From: Adiantum capillus-veneris
Taxonomy: Eukaryota > Streptophyta > Polypodiopsida > Polypodiales > Pteridaceae
Direction: 5' to 3'
Length of the DNA: 64,000 nt
NCBI GenBank assembly: GCA_014529385.2
Contig: CM043969.1
Location: forward strand, 20,364,946 to 20,428,945
In this document: positions 42,982-54,164 of the stretch, one piece after another
Position numbering within the stretch: position 1 is the stretch's first letter
Layout of the letters: the number at the start of each line of letters is the position of its first letter
Notes under the pieces: generated by a model
Told to the model about the DNA's origin: nothing
What the model saw: the letters and a program-made list of their open reading frames with translations, nothing else
Database searches by the model: none
Made by a program: the position numbers and the translations under genes

Positions 42982-43746
42982 TGTTGGACGGGGAGACTCA
43001 CACACCCATGAAGTGCATGCAAACACTACCTAGATCAACATAATGTCAATCAAGGACACAGATGACACGATAGGCACACGGAGGAAATCTCTTAAGCTTG
43101 TCAGGCTGAGACCATCCTACACATACAACACTCAGGAAGGCCAACTAAACCACAATCAAGAACCTCACTTCTCTCAACTACACCACCTAGCCACATACAC
43201 ACATACGGAAGGTAACTCACCTAATCATGCCAAATTCGTAGGAAACTTAAGGAACACCATCCCCTCACTAGGATACACCTGTCCCTAAGCTTCTACACTC
43301 AAAACCCTCACCCTAAACCCATCTGCGAAAAACGAGTAGGATGACAAAACAGAATTTTGAAAGTGCCCGAAACTGAAATTTATGAGTACCTATGCGTAGC
43401 TTATGTCGCCACGATTTTATAGACTACTAGCACGCAAAAAACAGACATCGTTTGATACACTTCCGGCCACAAATAGCTCGTAGATGCGTCGGCGTGTGCA
43501 CTTCGTCTCGCGTGGAATGCTTGGCGTTGTCGCGTAGCTCTCCTTGAGACTACAACAATGGTGCAGTCGGATCTCCAATGTGTTGAGCGAGCCGGGCGTA
43601 GCGAGAGGATGAAGCTCACGCTCACTCTCTTTCTCTCTCACACACAGTAGACGGCAGCCATAATCCGCAGCATTTCATAATTCGCAAAAGATAAGACTTT
43701 GGTACGAAACTTGAGTTATGTTGTGTTGTTGACCCAGCGGTCAACA
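42982..43746 (-). repeat. 5' LTR of element E (765 bp, internal deletion)
   Basis: It is nearly identical to 31118-32072 except for a 190-bp gap at about 43655. There ACGGCAGC joins directly to CATAATCCGC. Both deletion ends in the full copy read AGC, a 3-bp microhomology. Confidence 0.93.
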
Positions 43747-43751
43747 GAGAG

Positions 43752-44386
43752 TGAGAGCTTCATCTTGATGCTACGTGCGCACCGGTGGTCGGAATTGAGT
43801 GCGGAGAAGTACAGTGTGTTGCCCCCGACAAGAGCTACGCACCGATACCTACATTGCGCGCGTACGATCCGGTTTTGCGAGCTCCATCTACGAGCTTCAT
43901 CTGCTGAGTCAGTGAGCATACGTTGTCCGATTTTGCATTGCAGCATATCCACGCGTTCACATTGAGTAGAGCTACACATTAGGCACTTTAGATTTTGGAA
44001 ATGAAGACCTGCAAATTTTGGCCAGACATCCTACGTGATTTTGCACCGGGTGTTTTGGGTTGGGATTTTGGTTCATAGACCTTAGGGAGAGCGACCTATT
44101 GGTGTTAGTAGGTTCTCCTTCAAGTTCTATGGTGTTTCGAGATTGTTTGATGGGTGTTCGGCTCTAGAAAGTGTTGTAGGAAGTTTCCTCTTATGCACTC
44201 TTGAAGGTTGTGACTTAGACATTGGGTAGAAACCTCTGTAGGAATTAGTTAGGAGTCGGTCGAGTGTAGGTTGACACCCTATGCTTGCTTCCACGTGCCT
44301 GCGGATCGAGCTTCGTCCTTAGCTGACAAATCTTGTTAGGTGAGTTCTCGCTATGTTGACGTCTGTCGTGGCATATCCATCCAACA
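43752..44386 (+). repeat. 3' LTR of element F, right part
   Basis: It continues the LTR cut at 31117 and ends CATCCAACA. From 43775 it matches 11521-12132. A half-palindrome AGACATCCTACGTG lies at 44024. Confidence 0.88.
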
Positions 44387-44592
44387 CTCAGTATGTCCTG
44401 ACCACCTTGAAGGGCTTTCAGAAAGTAGGCAAGATCACTTACTTGGGTGCGCCAGAAGTCTTGACGAGGATAGCATACCATGCCATTGGCATGGCTGACA
44501 ATCTACCACCTGCTTTTGATCGAAATACATGGATATTGGAAGCACAACCATCTATAAGAGCTAACTGGCTGATACAACCTGGAAGCTTGTAG
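44387..44592 (+). pseudogene. ORF2 internal fragment, element G
   Basis: Directly after the F LTR end, the frame reads QYVLTTLKGFQKVGKITYLG, then APEVLTRIAYHAIGM and PPAFDRNTWILEAQ. It parallels element F ORF2 near residue 215 (NLVKMGNKNPTYIVPGELIT, then KVIYGAL and PDPPSQNDWL). Together with the N-terminal fragment at 11307-11519 it flanks the F insertion, with roughly 115 residues missing between. Frame ends at TAG 44590-44592. Confidence 0.62.
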
Positions 44593-44732
44593 CCGCGGCT
44601 CATTAATTACAGAGTTTATCCGAGAAAATAGGAGTTACAATATTCCCGATTTATCAAAATAATAAATGTTTTACAAAGAGAACTCCGAAAAATGGTATTC
44701 GTGTTAGCTTGCTGCTAACAACTACTTTCACC

Positions 44733-45228
44733 CAAAACAATAGACATCATTTGATATACTTACAGCCGCAAATAGCTCGTAGATGCGTGAGCGGGTTTTC
44801 TCTATTCCACGAAGAATGCTTGGCATTGTTGTGTAGCTCTTGCCGAAGCTACAACAGTGGTGCAGTCGGATCTACAATGCGATGAACGAGCGGGGAGTAG
44901 CACCACGATGAAGCTCACACTCTCTCTCTCTTTCTTTTCCACACACAATCGACGGTAACTTAGAACTTATGATTATGATAAAAGTTCTTTACAAAAATAC
45001 CTAGGTACCTTATATACTAAGGTCACCTTAGGTTAAACCTAAATAGAGTTTGAGGGGTCAAATGGCTTGGTATTTATAATCTGGAAGTGCCATTGCACCC
45101 CCTTTTGCGCAACTAGACTACCTACTTATTAAAAATGATGTTTCTAACCATAATCCACAGTATTTCATAACTCTCAAAGAATAAGGATTTGTTGAGTTAT
45201 GGCGTGTTGTTGACCCAGTCGGTCAACA
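44733..45228 (-). repeat. truncated LTR of the element E family
   Basis: It matches the E LTR from TAGACATCATTTGATATAC-type sequence through CCTAGGTACCTTATATACTA to GGTCAACA, and retains the 190 bp missing from the E 5' LTR. An ATTACC follows, as beside the E polypurine tract. It is an older, more diverged copy without a visible internal region. Confidence 0.85.
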
Positions 45229-45410
45229 ATTACCGCGCAATGCTTTGGAGATAAAATATTCAAACTTAAATACTTCTTTCTATTTTACCAAAGAAAATTA
45301 TAAAGCATTTGATATTTCTCATAAAAGGTTGGATTAAAAAATGATAGATATTTGATCATTCAATTAGTCACACCCATTTGATTAACATAAATTAGCATGA
45401 TTTATAAAAT

Positions 45411-45442
<32 letters not shown>

Positions 45443-45443
45443 G
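45411..45443. repeat. (GA)n microsatellite
   Basis: 33 bp of GA with one GGG interruption. Confidence 0.95.
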
Positions 45444-45493
45444 GAAGGGGCGACACGGCAAAAACTTTTCATAGAATAAAATTTACAAAATGT

Positions 45494-45790
45494 TTATGAG
45501 TCATCTTCAAAAAGATCTCTCCAAATAGCATCATCTAAATCTAAACCCATGGCTACTAAATCAACAAAGAGAGAAACTGAATTGTCATTTGTAGATGTGC
45601 TGGATTCATCACCTTCAAATCTGTCATCTTCCATCTCATCATCATCGTCATGATAATCATCCTCCTCGCTAAGATTGGCGGCTGAGGGATGTGATTCATT
45701 GATCTATGTCTTCTCAGTCTCCTCCTCATCTCACTTTGATAGAATTATCTCTTTGGCAAACACGCCTTGATCAAACTAAGGGAGAAAATG
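45494..45790 (-). pseudogene. acidic C-terminal exon of an unrecognised gene
   Basis: The minus strand from an acceptor-like CTTAG near 45782 reads FDQGVFAKEIILSK, then an acidic run with two stops, then SAANLSEEDDYHDDDDEMED and, after STSTNDNSVSLFVDL, the end VAMGLDLDDAIWRDLFEDDS before TAA (45494-45496). The acidic stretch followed by a short hydrophobic-acidic helix looks like a genuine protein end. No family recognised. It may belong with exon-like pieces at 46205-46484 and 47130-47290 on the same strand. The in-frame TGA and TAG suggest a pseudogene. Confidence 0.4.
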
Positions 45791-46204
45791 AGCTTAAACA
45801 TTCATTATGTTAAAATCTTACTCTCTTCCTCCTCTCTCATGCACACTCATACACAATGACAAAAACACACCCAAATCATTACACACACATTTTCTGTAGA
45901 ATATTATAATTTATGCTAAGCAATAATATTTTCCACCAACCGGATAAGGATACACTCAAATCATCATTCACAATAGGAAAATTTTAACGGTTTTCAAGAC
46001 AAAATAATCCAAGCCAACTTTTCCCTGATAAATTAATGGATGAACAACATTGAAAGATTGGTGAGGCATACCCATATAAACAGATATTGAAAGGCTTTAA
46101 AGTAAACATCTTAATTGAAACAAAATGATAGATATGGAGAGAAATAAAGCAGTACAATGTTGCCAAATGGCTACAAGGTTCACAAGCTTATTGTTCTAAC
46201 ATTA

Positions 46205-46484
46205 GCTTACAGTGGGAAAATCTAGTCGTCGTGTCGAGTACTATCATCTCGTCATTGTCATTGTCATTGTCATTGTTACCGTCCTCACTATTTCAATTGT
46301 TGGCTCCATTGGCTTGTCCCTGCAAAGCAATGTATATCATCCACACGTCTACCCAAGCCTCCACATGCCTCTCGAAGGGTGCACACTCTTGGGTGCGGTA
46401 TCCAAAATTCCCCAAAGCATTATTGCATTGTGGAAAATAATGGCAACTTGCTCGATATCCTCTTTGGTCAGGTGTGCGTTTACA
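46205..46484 (-). pseudogene. exon-like ORF remnant, same possible gene
   Basis: The minus strand reads CKRTPDQRGYRASCHYFPQC, then NNALGNFGYRTQECAPFERH, then VEAWVDVWMIYIALQGQ. After a TGA (46293-46295) it continues as an acidic N-D repeat. The aromatic and cysteine content looks coding. There is no known domain. Its strand and acidic tail fit with the piece at 45494-45790. Confidence 0.33.
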
Positions 46485-47938
46485 TCAACATGGCATTGAA
46501 TAGGGACTTTGTGCTTTCATAGGATGCTAAAAAAGGCTACATGTTGTTGCATGCACTTTGATTTTGCATAAAGTACTCATTTCATACACAATGTTCAAAA
46601 TGTACTTAGCATGCGCATTATTGATGAGGTCGACATGGGGGACTAATGGACCACGTCGAGAGCCATGCCTTCATTGAGCGTCTTTGTCCATGCTCATTGT
46701 GTTCTCCAAAGTTTCCCCTCAGCATGGAAAATGTGTGAATGTGAGAAGACTGAAAGAGGATCTTGTGAAAAAAACAAGTAACCCTAAGTGAATTCATTTT
46801 AAAGACCATTTACACCATTTCCTCGGACTTTATTTTGAGTAAAATGAGATGTTGAATAATATATCACTTCAAGATTAAACATCTTTGGTTAACTAAATTC
46901 AAACCAAGGGTAATTTAACATCACAAATGCACTAATCTCACTAATCATGAAATAGAAGCGATCCTTTGAAAACATCACAAATGCACTTATCTAACTAATC
47001 ATAAGAAAGAAAGAGATCTTTTGCAAAACTTAAATATATTGGGTGGTGAGAATAACATATACAAGTTTTGAAGGTGACATCACATAGAAAATGAGTTCAT
47101 ATGATATAAACAGTACAATATGGGTTTTAGGTTCTTGTTGGCAGTAGTTATGGTGGCATCTATGCTGATGGGGTGGTCGTGCTGGTAGAGGCCCCACGGG
47201 TAGTGAGGGAAAGAGTGACATATGGTATGGCCAACCAAGTACTATAGATGGTTGTCTATTCTGGGGTGGAATAGATGGCACCATGGACTCTTGGAGATGT
47301 GATGGGTGAGATGTGGGTGGATATGTATGTGGTGAATGTGAAACATACCCGAAATGAAGAGACTCGGATATGTAATCATGTTAATGTATAACGTGAGTTC
47401 GAAAGGAGGGGATTTAAAATTTAAAATTTTTAGGCAATTTAGAAGAGATGCATTAAAATAAGGGGTTTATATATTCAATTTTGGAAACAAATTCCTAAAA
47501 TAAGGGTTCATTTTATTCATTTAGACATGTTAAAAGAGGGGTTTTTTGAATACCCCACAAACGCACATTATATAGGGGGTATTGAATGGTGAACCCGCCG
47601 AGTGAAGAGTGAACCCTAGCCCACTCAATCGCCACTGCTGTGGTAGAACGCATGCCATAAACACAGTGTGGTCTCACTCGATGCTGATGTGATGATATTG
47701 TACATGCTCACACTCCATCACCAAGCCACTACATCTAGTAAGACAATCCAAAATTGCATTCCAACCTTTGTGAACTTACTAAATAGCCACCTATAGAATA
47801 TTACATACATTATTGGACATTGTAATGATAAGTATAACTAGGCACTTCAACCATTCCTCCACTTACTAAGAAAAGAACCGGCTCTTCTCCACACTGGGCC
47901 AAAAGGGTTCTCCAATGTTGTCTAGGTTCCATGGCACC
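46485..47938. other. mostly non-coding, possible N-terminal exon on the minus strand
   Basis: On the minus strand 47284-47100 reads MVPSIPPQNRQPSIVLGWPY and then a proline-rich, histidine-containing stretch, possibly the first exon of the gene above. The rest shows no recognisable feature. Confidence 0.25.
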
Positions 47939-49324
47939 TGTAAGTAAATATGACTATGACATGGATAGTAGCAGAATTTTAAATAACCATAGTGAACATT
48001 TCCTTTAAGAGGGTTCTTTAAGGAGCATAAGAAGAGTACTTGGTTAAAAGTAGTAAAATGAACATTACATCTAATTAGCTTGGCATGATTAAAAAAGAGA
48101 GAGAAAAGATTAGAGAAATTGACAACAATTGAGGACCATTTTTACTTGGAGCCGATAGTCCCGCCTACAAAAGTATTTTGTATTATAGATTCTCCCATGT
48201 AGAGAGACTTGGTACAATAATATTTATGTTCCTTGAGACTTCGTTGGTGCAATGAATATGGAAAGCTTCATGCACCAAGATTATGCCCTTAACTATCTTA
48301 CCAAAGCATTTAATTGTCTCGGCCTCAGTCCCAAGACCTCAAACACCTTCGAAGGTGGAGAGAGCTCGCAAGAAATGAGGGTATGGAAGAGGAAGAAGAA
48401 GTAACACACGAGAAATACATAGACTCCTCACTTCATACTACTCTTGTTTCTTAGCATAGCATAATAGATGGCAAGCATGCACTTTGGAGCATGGCTCTTG
48501 GTTGAATTTTCATTCCATATCCAAGAGTTATTGGTGTAGGTTCTCAACTTCTCAAGCTTGGAGAAGGAGATGGTGTTCTTGCACAACACACTACGAGAAT
48601 GAGTGTGTGTGTGTGTGTGTGAGTGAATAAGAGAGGGTATATGAGCAAGCACACCCCCTCCTTGCTTGGGTCGACCCCCTCTTATAGATCTTCCTTGATG
48701 GTGATTGGACCTCCTCAAGCCTAGCTAGTCACATGCTTTGTGCATATCAAGCAACAAGTTTAAAATCTTATTGGACCCTTTTAGATGCCAACCAATAGTC
48801 TTTAGGCACTACATGAGGACAGCATGTGTAGGTGCTGGACACATGTCCTTGTTTCCTCTTAGGTCTTACGGTTGCCTTGAGTGAGTGAGTGTGTGTGTTC
48901 TCTCTCATGCCCCTAGCTTTAAGGCTCACCCCCCTTCTTGTAGGGATCATGGTTGACTTGCACACCTCAAGAACCTTGGATTTCAAGCATGACAAGAATT
49001 TCAAGCACCTTAGTAAGAAAGCACGGTGGAAAGCAACTCAAGCACCTTAGTCAGCAAGCACGACAAGCAACTCAAGCTTGGGCAGAGCTCCCACCTCAAG
49101 CTCATCCCTAGCTTGCCTAGGGTCTTAGGTCTAAGGACTTTTAACACTAACCTTGGGAGGTCTTTAATGAAGCTAACCCTAAGGTATTTCAAGATCCATT
49201 AGCTAGCATTGCTCTTTGACAGACCAACTCTCATTTGGACCCATTGACTCTGGTCCTGTGCTAAGATAGATCCATATGCACATATCTATATTCTAACTCT
49301 TGTTCCTGTTTATTGTCCCACATT
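47939..49324 (-). repeat. 3' LTR of element I (outer end approximate)
   Basis: Matches 54165-55004 over the first 800 bp, to GTGCATATCAAG, and continues beyond. A possible LTR start on the minus strand is TGTGGGACAATAAACAGG (ending at 49324); this end is not certain. It contains a short GT run at 48602-48621. Confidence 0.65.
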
Positions 49325-49781
49325 AAATGATTAGTTTAATATGATAAAATCATTTTGGTTAGTTAGATATTAGATTTTATAAAATTACCTCTCTCTTGAA
49401 ATCATAGTCGTCCTTGACTATGTTTCTTAGCGGGTAGAGGATACCTTTTTACCCTACGACATCATTCCAGAATGGATGACTAATTCACTTGGTGCTTGGG
49501 AGACTTAGCTGCCACAAGAATGTCTTCTCTTGAGTCCATTTCATTCTCCCAAAGTAGAGTGACAAATTCTACTTTGTGTTTGAGAGACTTCGTCTCATCA
49601 CAAACATGATCCAAAGCATGAATGTACTACTTAAATAAAAAGAGAGACCTAGTCTTATAAGACAAAAACATTGATCATTTTAAAAAAACATTGACATTTT
49701 CTTACTCTAGTGTAGCATCGTAAGCATTAACAAGGTTCATACTATCCTTCAGCTGTGTTCATTGCATCCATCTAGCATCTT
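49325..49781 (-). other. 3' untranslated part of element I
   Basis: No protein-like frame. On the minus strand AAGAGAGAGGTAA (near 49390) could be a polypurine tract, which would place the LTR start there instead. Confidence 0.35.
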
Positions 49782-50765
49782 TCAAAGGATAAATTTTGAA
49801 TTTAATAAGATATCGTTGGATAACCTTACCATGCTGTAGTACCTTGTCCTCATGTCGAAGGATAGCTTTGGGTTGTAGCACCTATTCTTAATCTTCTCTG
49901 CCGGGTCTTTAATAATTGGGTTTTTTGGTGGCTCTTCTTTGTAAGGCTTTAGTAGGCTCACATGAAAAGCATTGTGTATGAGCCAATGGTTGGGCAACTT
50001 GAGTTGATAGTCCATCTCATTGATTGGTCTTAAAATTTGAAAAGGACCATAGTATTTTTTTGTTAATTTAGCATAATACTTTTGGTGGCCCGTAGGACTT
50101 TATCTCGTAGTTTTCCTTAATCGAGCCTTGGGAAACTTATGTAAGACCCGATCATTTTCTTTGAACATTAAGGACCTTTTGTAATTACTAGTAGCAACAT
50201 CTTTTTTCCTTTGTTGGGAGATGGATATAGTCTCCTTAATCTTACTCATCGACAACGAAGAGATTCCCATGTACCTTAAGTAGCAAGTACTTTTAGGTAT
50301 TCCCTCTATGATTTCAAAAGAGGCCTTTCCTGTAGTAGTATGGACAGTGTTATTGTACACATACTCTACAAGTGGTAGATACTTTTCCCATTGTGAGCAT
50401 TGATCTACTTCTGAACCATAAGTCTTTAGTAGATTGAGAATTGTATGGTTAGTTATCTCACTTTGGCCATCCATTTGTGGGTGATAGGCTGAAGAGAAAT
50501 TCAACCTTGTACCTAGATTTTCAAAGAGACCGTCTCAAAGATTAATGGTCATTCTAGGATCTCTATCTGACACAATGGATGTTGGCAATCCATGGTGTTT
50601 GAAAATCTGAGATATGAAGAGGGTTTCCATTTGGTGTGCCTTAATAGTCTTTTTGACAGGAATAAAGGGTTCTTGCTTGCTAAAACAACAATTGTCCACA
50701 TTCTTGTATTCACATGGATAGTCTTGGGTAATCCAAAGATAAAATCCATGAATGTACTCTCCCAT
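49782..50765 (-). pseudogene. integrase pieces of element I
   Basis: Minus-strand fragments in order. FGLPK-type core start (MDFIFGLPKTIHVNTRMWTI) with the first Asp. HGLPTSIVSDRDPRMTINL with the second Asp. NFSSAYHPQMDGQSEITNHT with the Glu. YVYNNTVHTTTGKASFEI. The C-terminal QLKLPNHWLIHNAFHVSLLK, ending in KPYKEEPPKNPI. These motifs are standard for chromovirus integrase. At least two frameshifts separate them. Any chromodomain is not recognisable. Confidence 0.85.
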
Positions 50766-50948
50766 GGAGAATTAGGGATTGGTAATGGCTAGAGTAATCC
50801 AGATTGCTTCCCTCTATCATACTTGGCCTTTTGGCATACCACACATTTTGAAACATACTCTTGTATGTCCACTTTCATGGTGGGCCAATAAAAATATGTC
50901 TCTACTCCTCGAAGAGTAGGTTGAATCCCTCTGGAGGATCACGGGGTT

Positions 50949-51849
50949 TTACATCACTTTCTCATGAAGGGAGTGAGTAACACACAGCCTGCTGCCATGG
51001 AGAAGATAACCATCCTGAAAGGTGAATGGTTCCTCTTTCTTCCCTAAAGCAAGGACTGACATTATCTCTTTAAAAGCAGGGTCAATAGCATACTCATCTA
51101 TCATGAAAGATAGATCATTGTGAGTTGCTATAGACACTGTATTTTCCCTCGGTTGTTGTGATAGTGCATCGGCCACTTGATTATGCTTACCAGAAATGAG
51201 CAATATGAAAATTGAATTGCAAAAAACAAATCTTCCCATCTTATTTGTTTGTCAAAGAGATTGCCTTGCGTCATGAAGTACTTGAGACTTGGGTCGTCCG
51301 CTCGTAAGATGAATGGAGTCGCCAATAGATAGTGCTTCCAAGTGTTGAGGGCATGTAAGACAACAAGTAGCTCCTTCTCATAGATTCCCAATACTCGCTC
51401 ATTGAAATTGAGTCTTTGACTCTCACATGCTATGGCATGCCCTTCTTGAAGCAAAAATGCTCCAAGGCAATCTCCACAAGCATCACATTGGACCTCAAAT
51501 GGTTTTGAGAGATCCGGTAGTGTAAGTATGGGTTAAGAGGTAAGCTTTTCTTTAAGCTTCTCAAAATAACTTTTCTCTTTAGCAATCCATATGTACTTGA
51601 GAGATCCGGTAGTGTAAGTATGGGTTAAGAGGTAAGCTTTTCTTTAAGCTTCTCAAAATAACTTTTCTCTTTAGCAATCCATATGTACTTGATATTTTCC
51701 TTGGTCAAGTCATGTAGTGGTCCTTCTATTTGGGAGAATTTAGCTATGAAGCATCTATAGTATGCACATATACCAATAAATCTTTGTAGCTCATGTAGAT
51801 TCCTTGGATTAGGCCATTCTTTTATCACCTCAAGCTTGGTTGGATCCAT
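50949..51849 (-). pseudogene. RT connection and RNase H of element I
   Basis: Minus strand: MDPTKLEVIKEWPNPRNLHE, then LQRFIGICAYYRCFIAKFSQ, the usual start of the RT-RNase H connection. MLQEGHAIACESQRLNFNER and then YEKELLVVLHALNTWKHYLL, with the RNase H Glu. LRADDPSLKYF (T-D-H replaced by A-D-D), and SGKHNQVADALSQQPRE as the domain end. A 92-bp tandem duplication at 51506-51689 splits this region. Confidence 0.85.
51506..51689. repeat. 92-bp exact tandem duplication inside element I pol
   Basis: Units at 51506-51597 and 51598-51689, both starting TGAGAGATCCGGTAGTGTAA and ending ATATGTACT, appear identical. It is therefore much younger than the decayed element. Confidence 0.95.
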
Positions 51850-51973
51850 ATGGATACCATCTTGAGAGATAAAATGACCTAAGTATTGAATCTCTTGGAG
51901 GAAAAGTTCACTCCTCTTGGTTAATGAAGAGTTTATTCTCCCTCATAGCTTGAAAACCACCTAGAGATGTTGT

Positions 51974-52370
51974 TTATGCTCCTCCAAAGATTTGTTTAGA
52001 TGATAATGTCGTTGAAGAACACTCTAGTGAACTTGCGGTAGGGTCTAAAGATTTTTCCATTAGGCGGTTAAACTTGGCTAGAGAATTTGTCAAACCAAAA
52101 GGCATGTCAAGATATTCATAAAGACCAAACATTTTATGGAACGCGGTCTTTACAATATCTTCATTCAATATCCTTATTTGATGATAGCCACTTTTAAGGT
52201 CAATCCTACTAAAGTAGGTCAAACCTTGTATGTCATCAAATAGATCTTCTATCCGTAGTATGGGAAATTTGTTTTGATAGTGATATGATTTAGTGCTTGA
52301 TAGTCCACACACATGTGATATGTGCCATCTTTCTTTTGCACTAAAAAGACTGGTGAAAAAAAAGGGACAG
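51974..52370 (-). pseudogene. reverse transcriptase core of element I
   Basis: Minus strand: YHYQNKFPILRIEDLFDDIQ, TYFSRIDLKSGYHQIRILNE, TAFHKMFGLYEYLDMPFGLT, then NSLAKFNRLME. These are the classic chromovirus RT blocks. The catalytic F/Y-x-D-D box is not preserved in this frame; the sequence after NRLME is shifted. Confidence 0.88.
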
Positions 52371-52383
52371 GAGCTAGGCCTCC

Positions 52384-53640
52384 TTATCCCCTATCTACCA
52401 ACTCATGCACTTGCCCCATAATCTCCTTTTGTTGAGAACGATAACCACGTCCTTGCTCCCCACACTTAAAGAATTTGTGATCTTTACAAAAATCCTCTAG
52501 CTCTTTAGGAGATGGATTTTTTTTTACATTTGTAAAATCATTTCTCCTTGGTCTTGTTTTTGTTGTTGTTGGAATTGCCTTGGGAAGAACTTTGTGTATT
52601 GTTCTTCCCTCTCGAATCACTCTGATCTTTGTTTTCCATGGAATTGGAATTCCTTTTAGTCCCTTGTTGGAAATTAATGCAAGAAGCAACCATAGTGTGG
52701 TGGATCACTTCAGTGATAGAACCAGACCGTTGTGAGTTGACATACTCGGCCATTTCTTCAGGTAATCCCACACAAAATTGTTTTTTTTTATTGGGGCAAA
52801 GTCTATCTTTTGAAAGACTGTAGCTTTGAGATGTAAATCCCAAAACTTGTCTACATATGTGTGGATAGACTCATGGGAGAGTAACTTCAAGCTTCTCCAT
52901 GCGGTAAGAACTTTGTCCTTGACATCGCTTGCAAGGAATTGCTTCATTATGGAAAGTCATAGAGTTTCCTTGTCCTTGGGGCTTTGCCATTCCCGCGAAA
53001 ACTAGCCCACCATTGACGAGCAGATTTTTGAAAGTGCATATCTACATGGCATAGATTTGAGGACTTTGTGAAGCACTCGTCTCCAAAGGCCGCATCAAAT
53101 TGTTGGATGAAGGCCAATACTTTGTCAGTAGAACCAAAGGTGTCATCATAGTTGAGAGAAGAGATACTCTTTCTCCCTCTTTGTACTTCTTAATCTTTTA
53201 AGACCTTTTCCAAGTAGGGTATGATTTGCAATGACCTCTCCTCTTGTATTCTTTAGGAGAATAATTGTTGCTTTTGTCAGAAGAGGAGGAAGGTGAAGAA
53301 GAAGGATAAGAGGACGAACTCTTTCTTGCCTTTTTCTTCCTTTGTTTCCTCTCTTCCATTTCAGAGTGATGAGGAGAAGGACTATACAATGATATTTTCC
53401 TCTTGGAGGGAGTTAAGTATCATTGAGATTGTTGTCTTTATGGAGCCACATCTTCAAAGGAATTGGATATTCACTTAGTTCTTGTTCATTGGATTCCTCC
53501 TCTTCTTCTATCGCAGAGATTCTTCTTTTGGAAGTCTCAACAAGAGGCTTCCTAAGTGCTCTCTCTTCTTGGAGAGGTAGGGAAATCCCATAAGCACAAA
53601 GCTGTTGGGTAACTTTGGCTTGCAAGGCAGGGTTTCCCAT
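52384..53640 (-). pseudogene. gag and nucleocapsid remnants of element I
   Basis: Minus-strand fragments. A 53640-53413 piece with helices (MGNPALQAKVTQQLCAYGIS). A K/S-rich linker. A gag core (KDKVLTAWRSLKLLSHESIH, then TYVDKFWDLHLKA) and FCVGLPEEMAEYVNSQRSGS, typical of chromovirus capsid. One possible damaged zinc knuckle (CKDHKFFKCGEQGRG). Frameshifts separate the parts. Confidence 0.7.
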
Positions 53641-54151
53641 AGCCTGTTACAACCTAGTAACAAGATAGTTCACAAACATTGGGGAATCATCAATAGCACC
53701 TTTATGTGCAAAATCAAAGCTGTCAATATTCATTCTACACTCTTGATTATTGTTAGCCATGCTAATTAAACTTATGTATATGATACTTTGTGCTTTGGTA
53801 CCCTCAAAAACCTTAGTTTCTACTCGTCTTTACCCTTGAAAATTAGCTCTCAAGCAAACACACCCGTGGTTTAGAGACTCTTGATTGCAAAGAGTAGTGG
53901 AGAGGGTCTAACAATGCTCAATTGATTATGGTTCGTGTTGATCTTGCTAGTAGCTCAGTATTGGTTAATCCAAAGGCAAGCCTTGAGGGACTCCATTATT
54001 AAGTCTATAGTTTATAATGGTGTACCTTGAACTAAGTCCTTTTCAACCAAGATAATAGATCCATGTCCCACTTACCTTCTTGCAATGAGCATGCCCAACC
54101 TTTCATGGACAACTTAAGGACCTCTCTTAAGCAAGAAAAGAGAATCCACTA
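53641..54151. other. 5' untranslated leader of element I
   Basis: No protein-like frame between gag remnants and PBS. Confidence 0.5.
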
Positions 54152-54163
54152 GCTTTGATACCA
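54152..54163 (-). promoter_or_regulatory. primer-binding site, tRNA-iMet type (element I)
   Basis: The minus strand reads TGGTATCAAAGC next to the LTR end, one base from the standard TGGTATCAGAGC. Confidence 0.85.
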
Positions 54164-54164
54164 A

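Larger units (their letters stand above)
31118..43746 (-). mobile_element. element E: non-autonomous Ty3/gypsy element (gag-PR only)
   Basis: 12.6 kb, bounded by LTRs TGTTGACC/TG…CAACA and flanked by 5-bp target duplications GAGAG (31113-31117 and 43747-43751). On the minus strand it reads 5' LTR, tRNA-Asp PBS, palindrome leader, gag, protease, W-x-x-K ORF, 3' UTR, polypurine tract, 3' LTR. RT, RNase H and integrase are absent, so it would need another element's enzymes. A Penelope-like element sits in its leader. Confidence 0.92.
11521..44386 (+). mobile_element. element F: large Ty3/gypsy LTR retrotransposon with nested insertions
   Basis: The outer limits are a 5'-truncated LTR (11521-12132) and a 3' LTR (30822-31117 plus 43752-44386). 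Their overlapping parts look about 94% alike by eye. Between them lie a tRNA-Asp PBS, leader, gag start, gag-pol, 3' UTR, second leader, ORF2 and polypurine tract. A chromovirus piece (14.16-17.5 kb) and element E (31118-43746) are later insertions. It may be one two-module element; alternatively the gag-pol and ORF2 parts come from an autonomous and a non-autonomous partner sharing LTRs. Confidence 0.65.
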
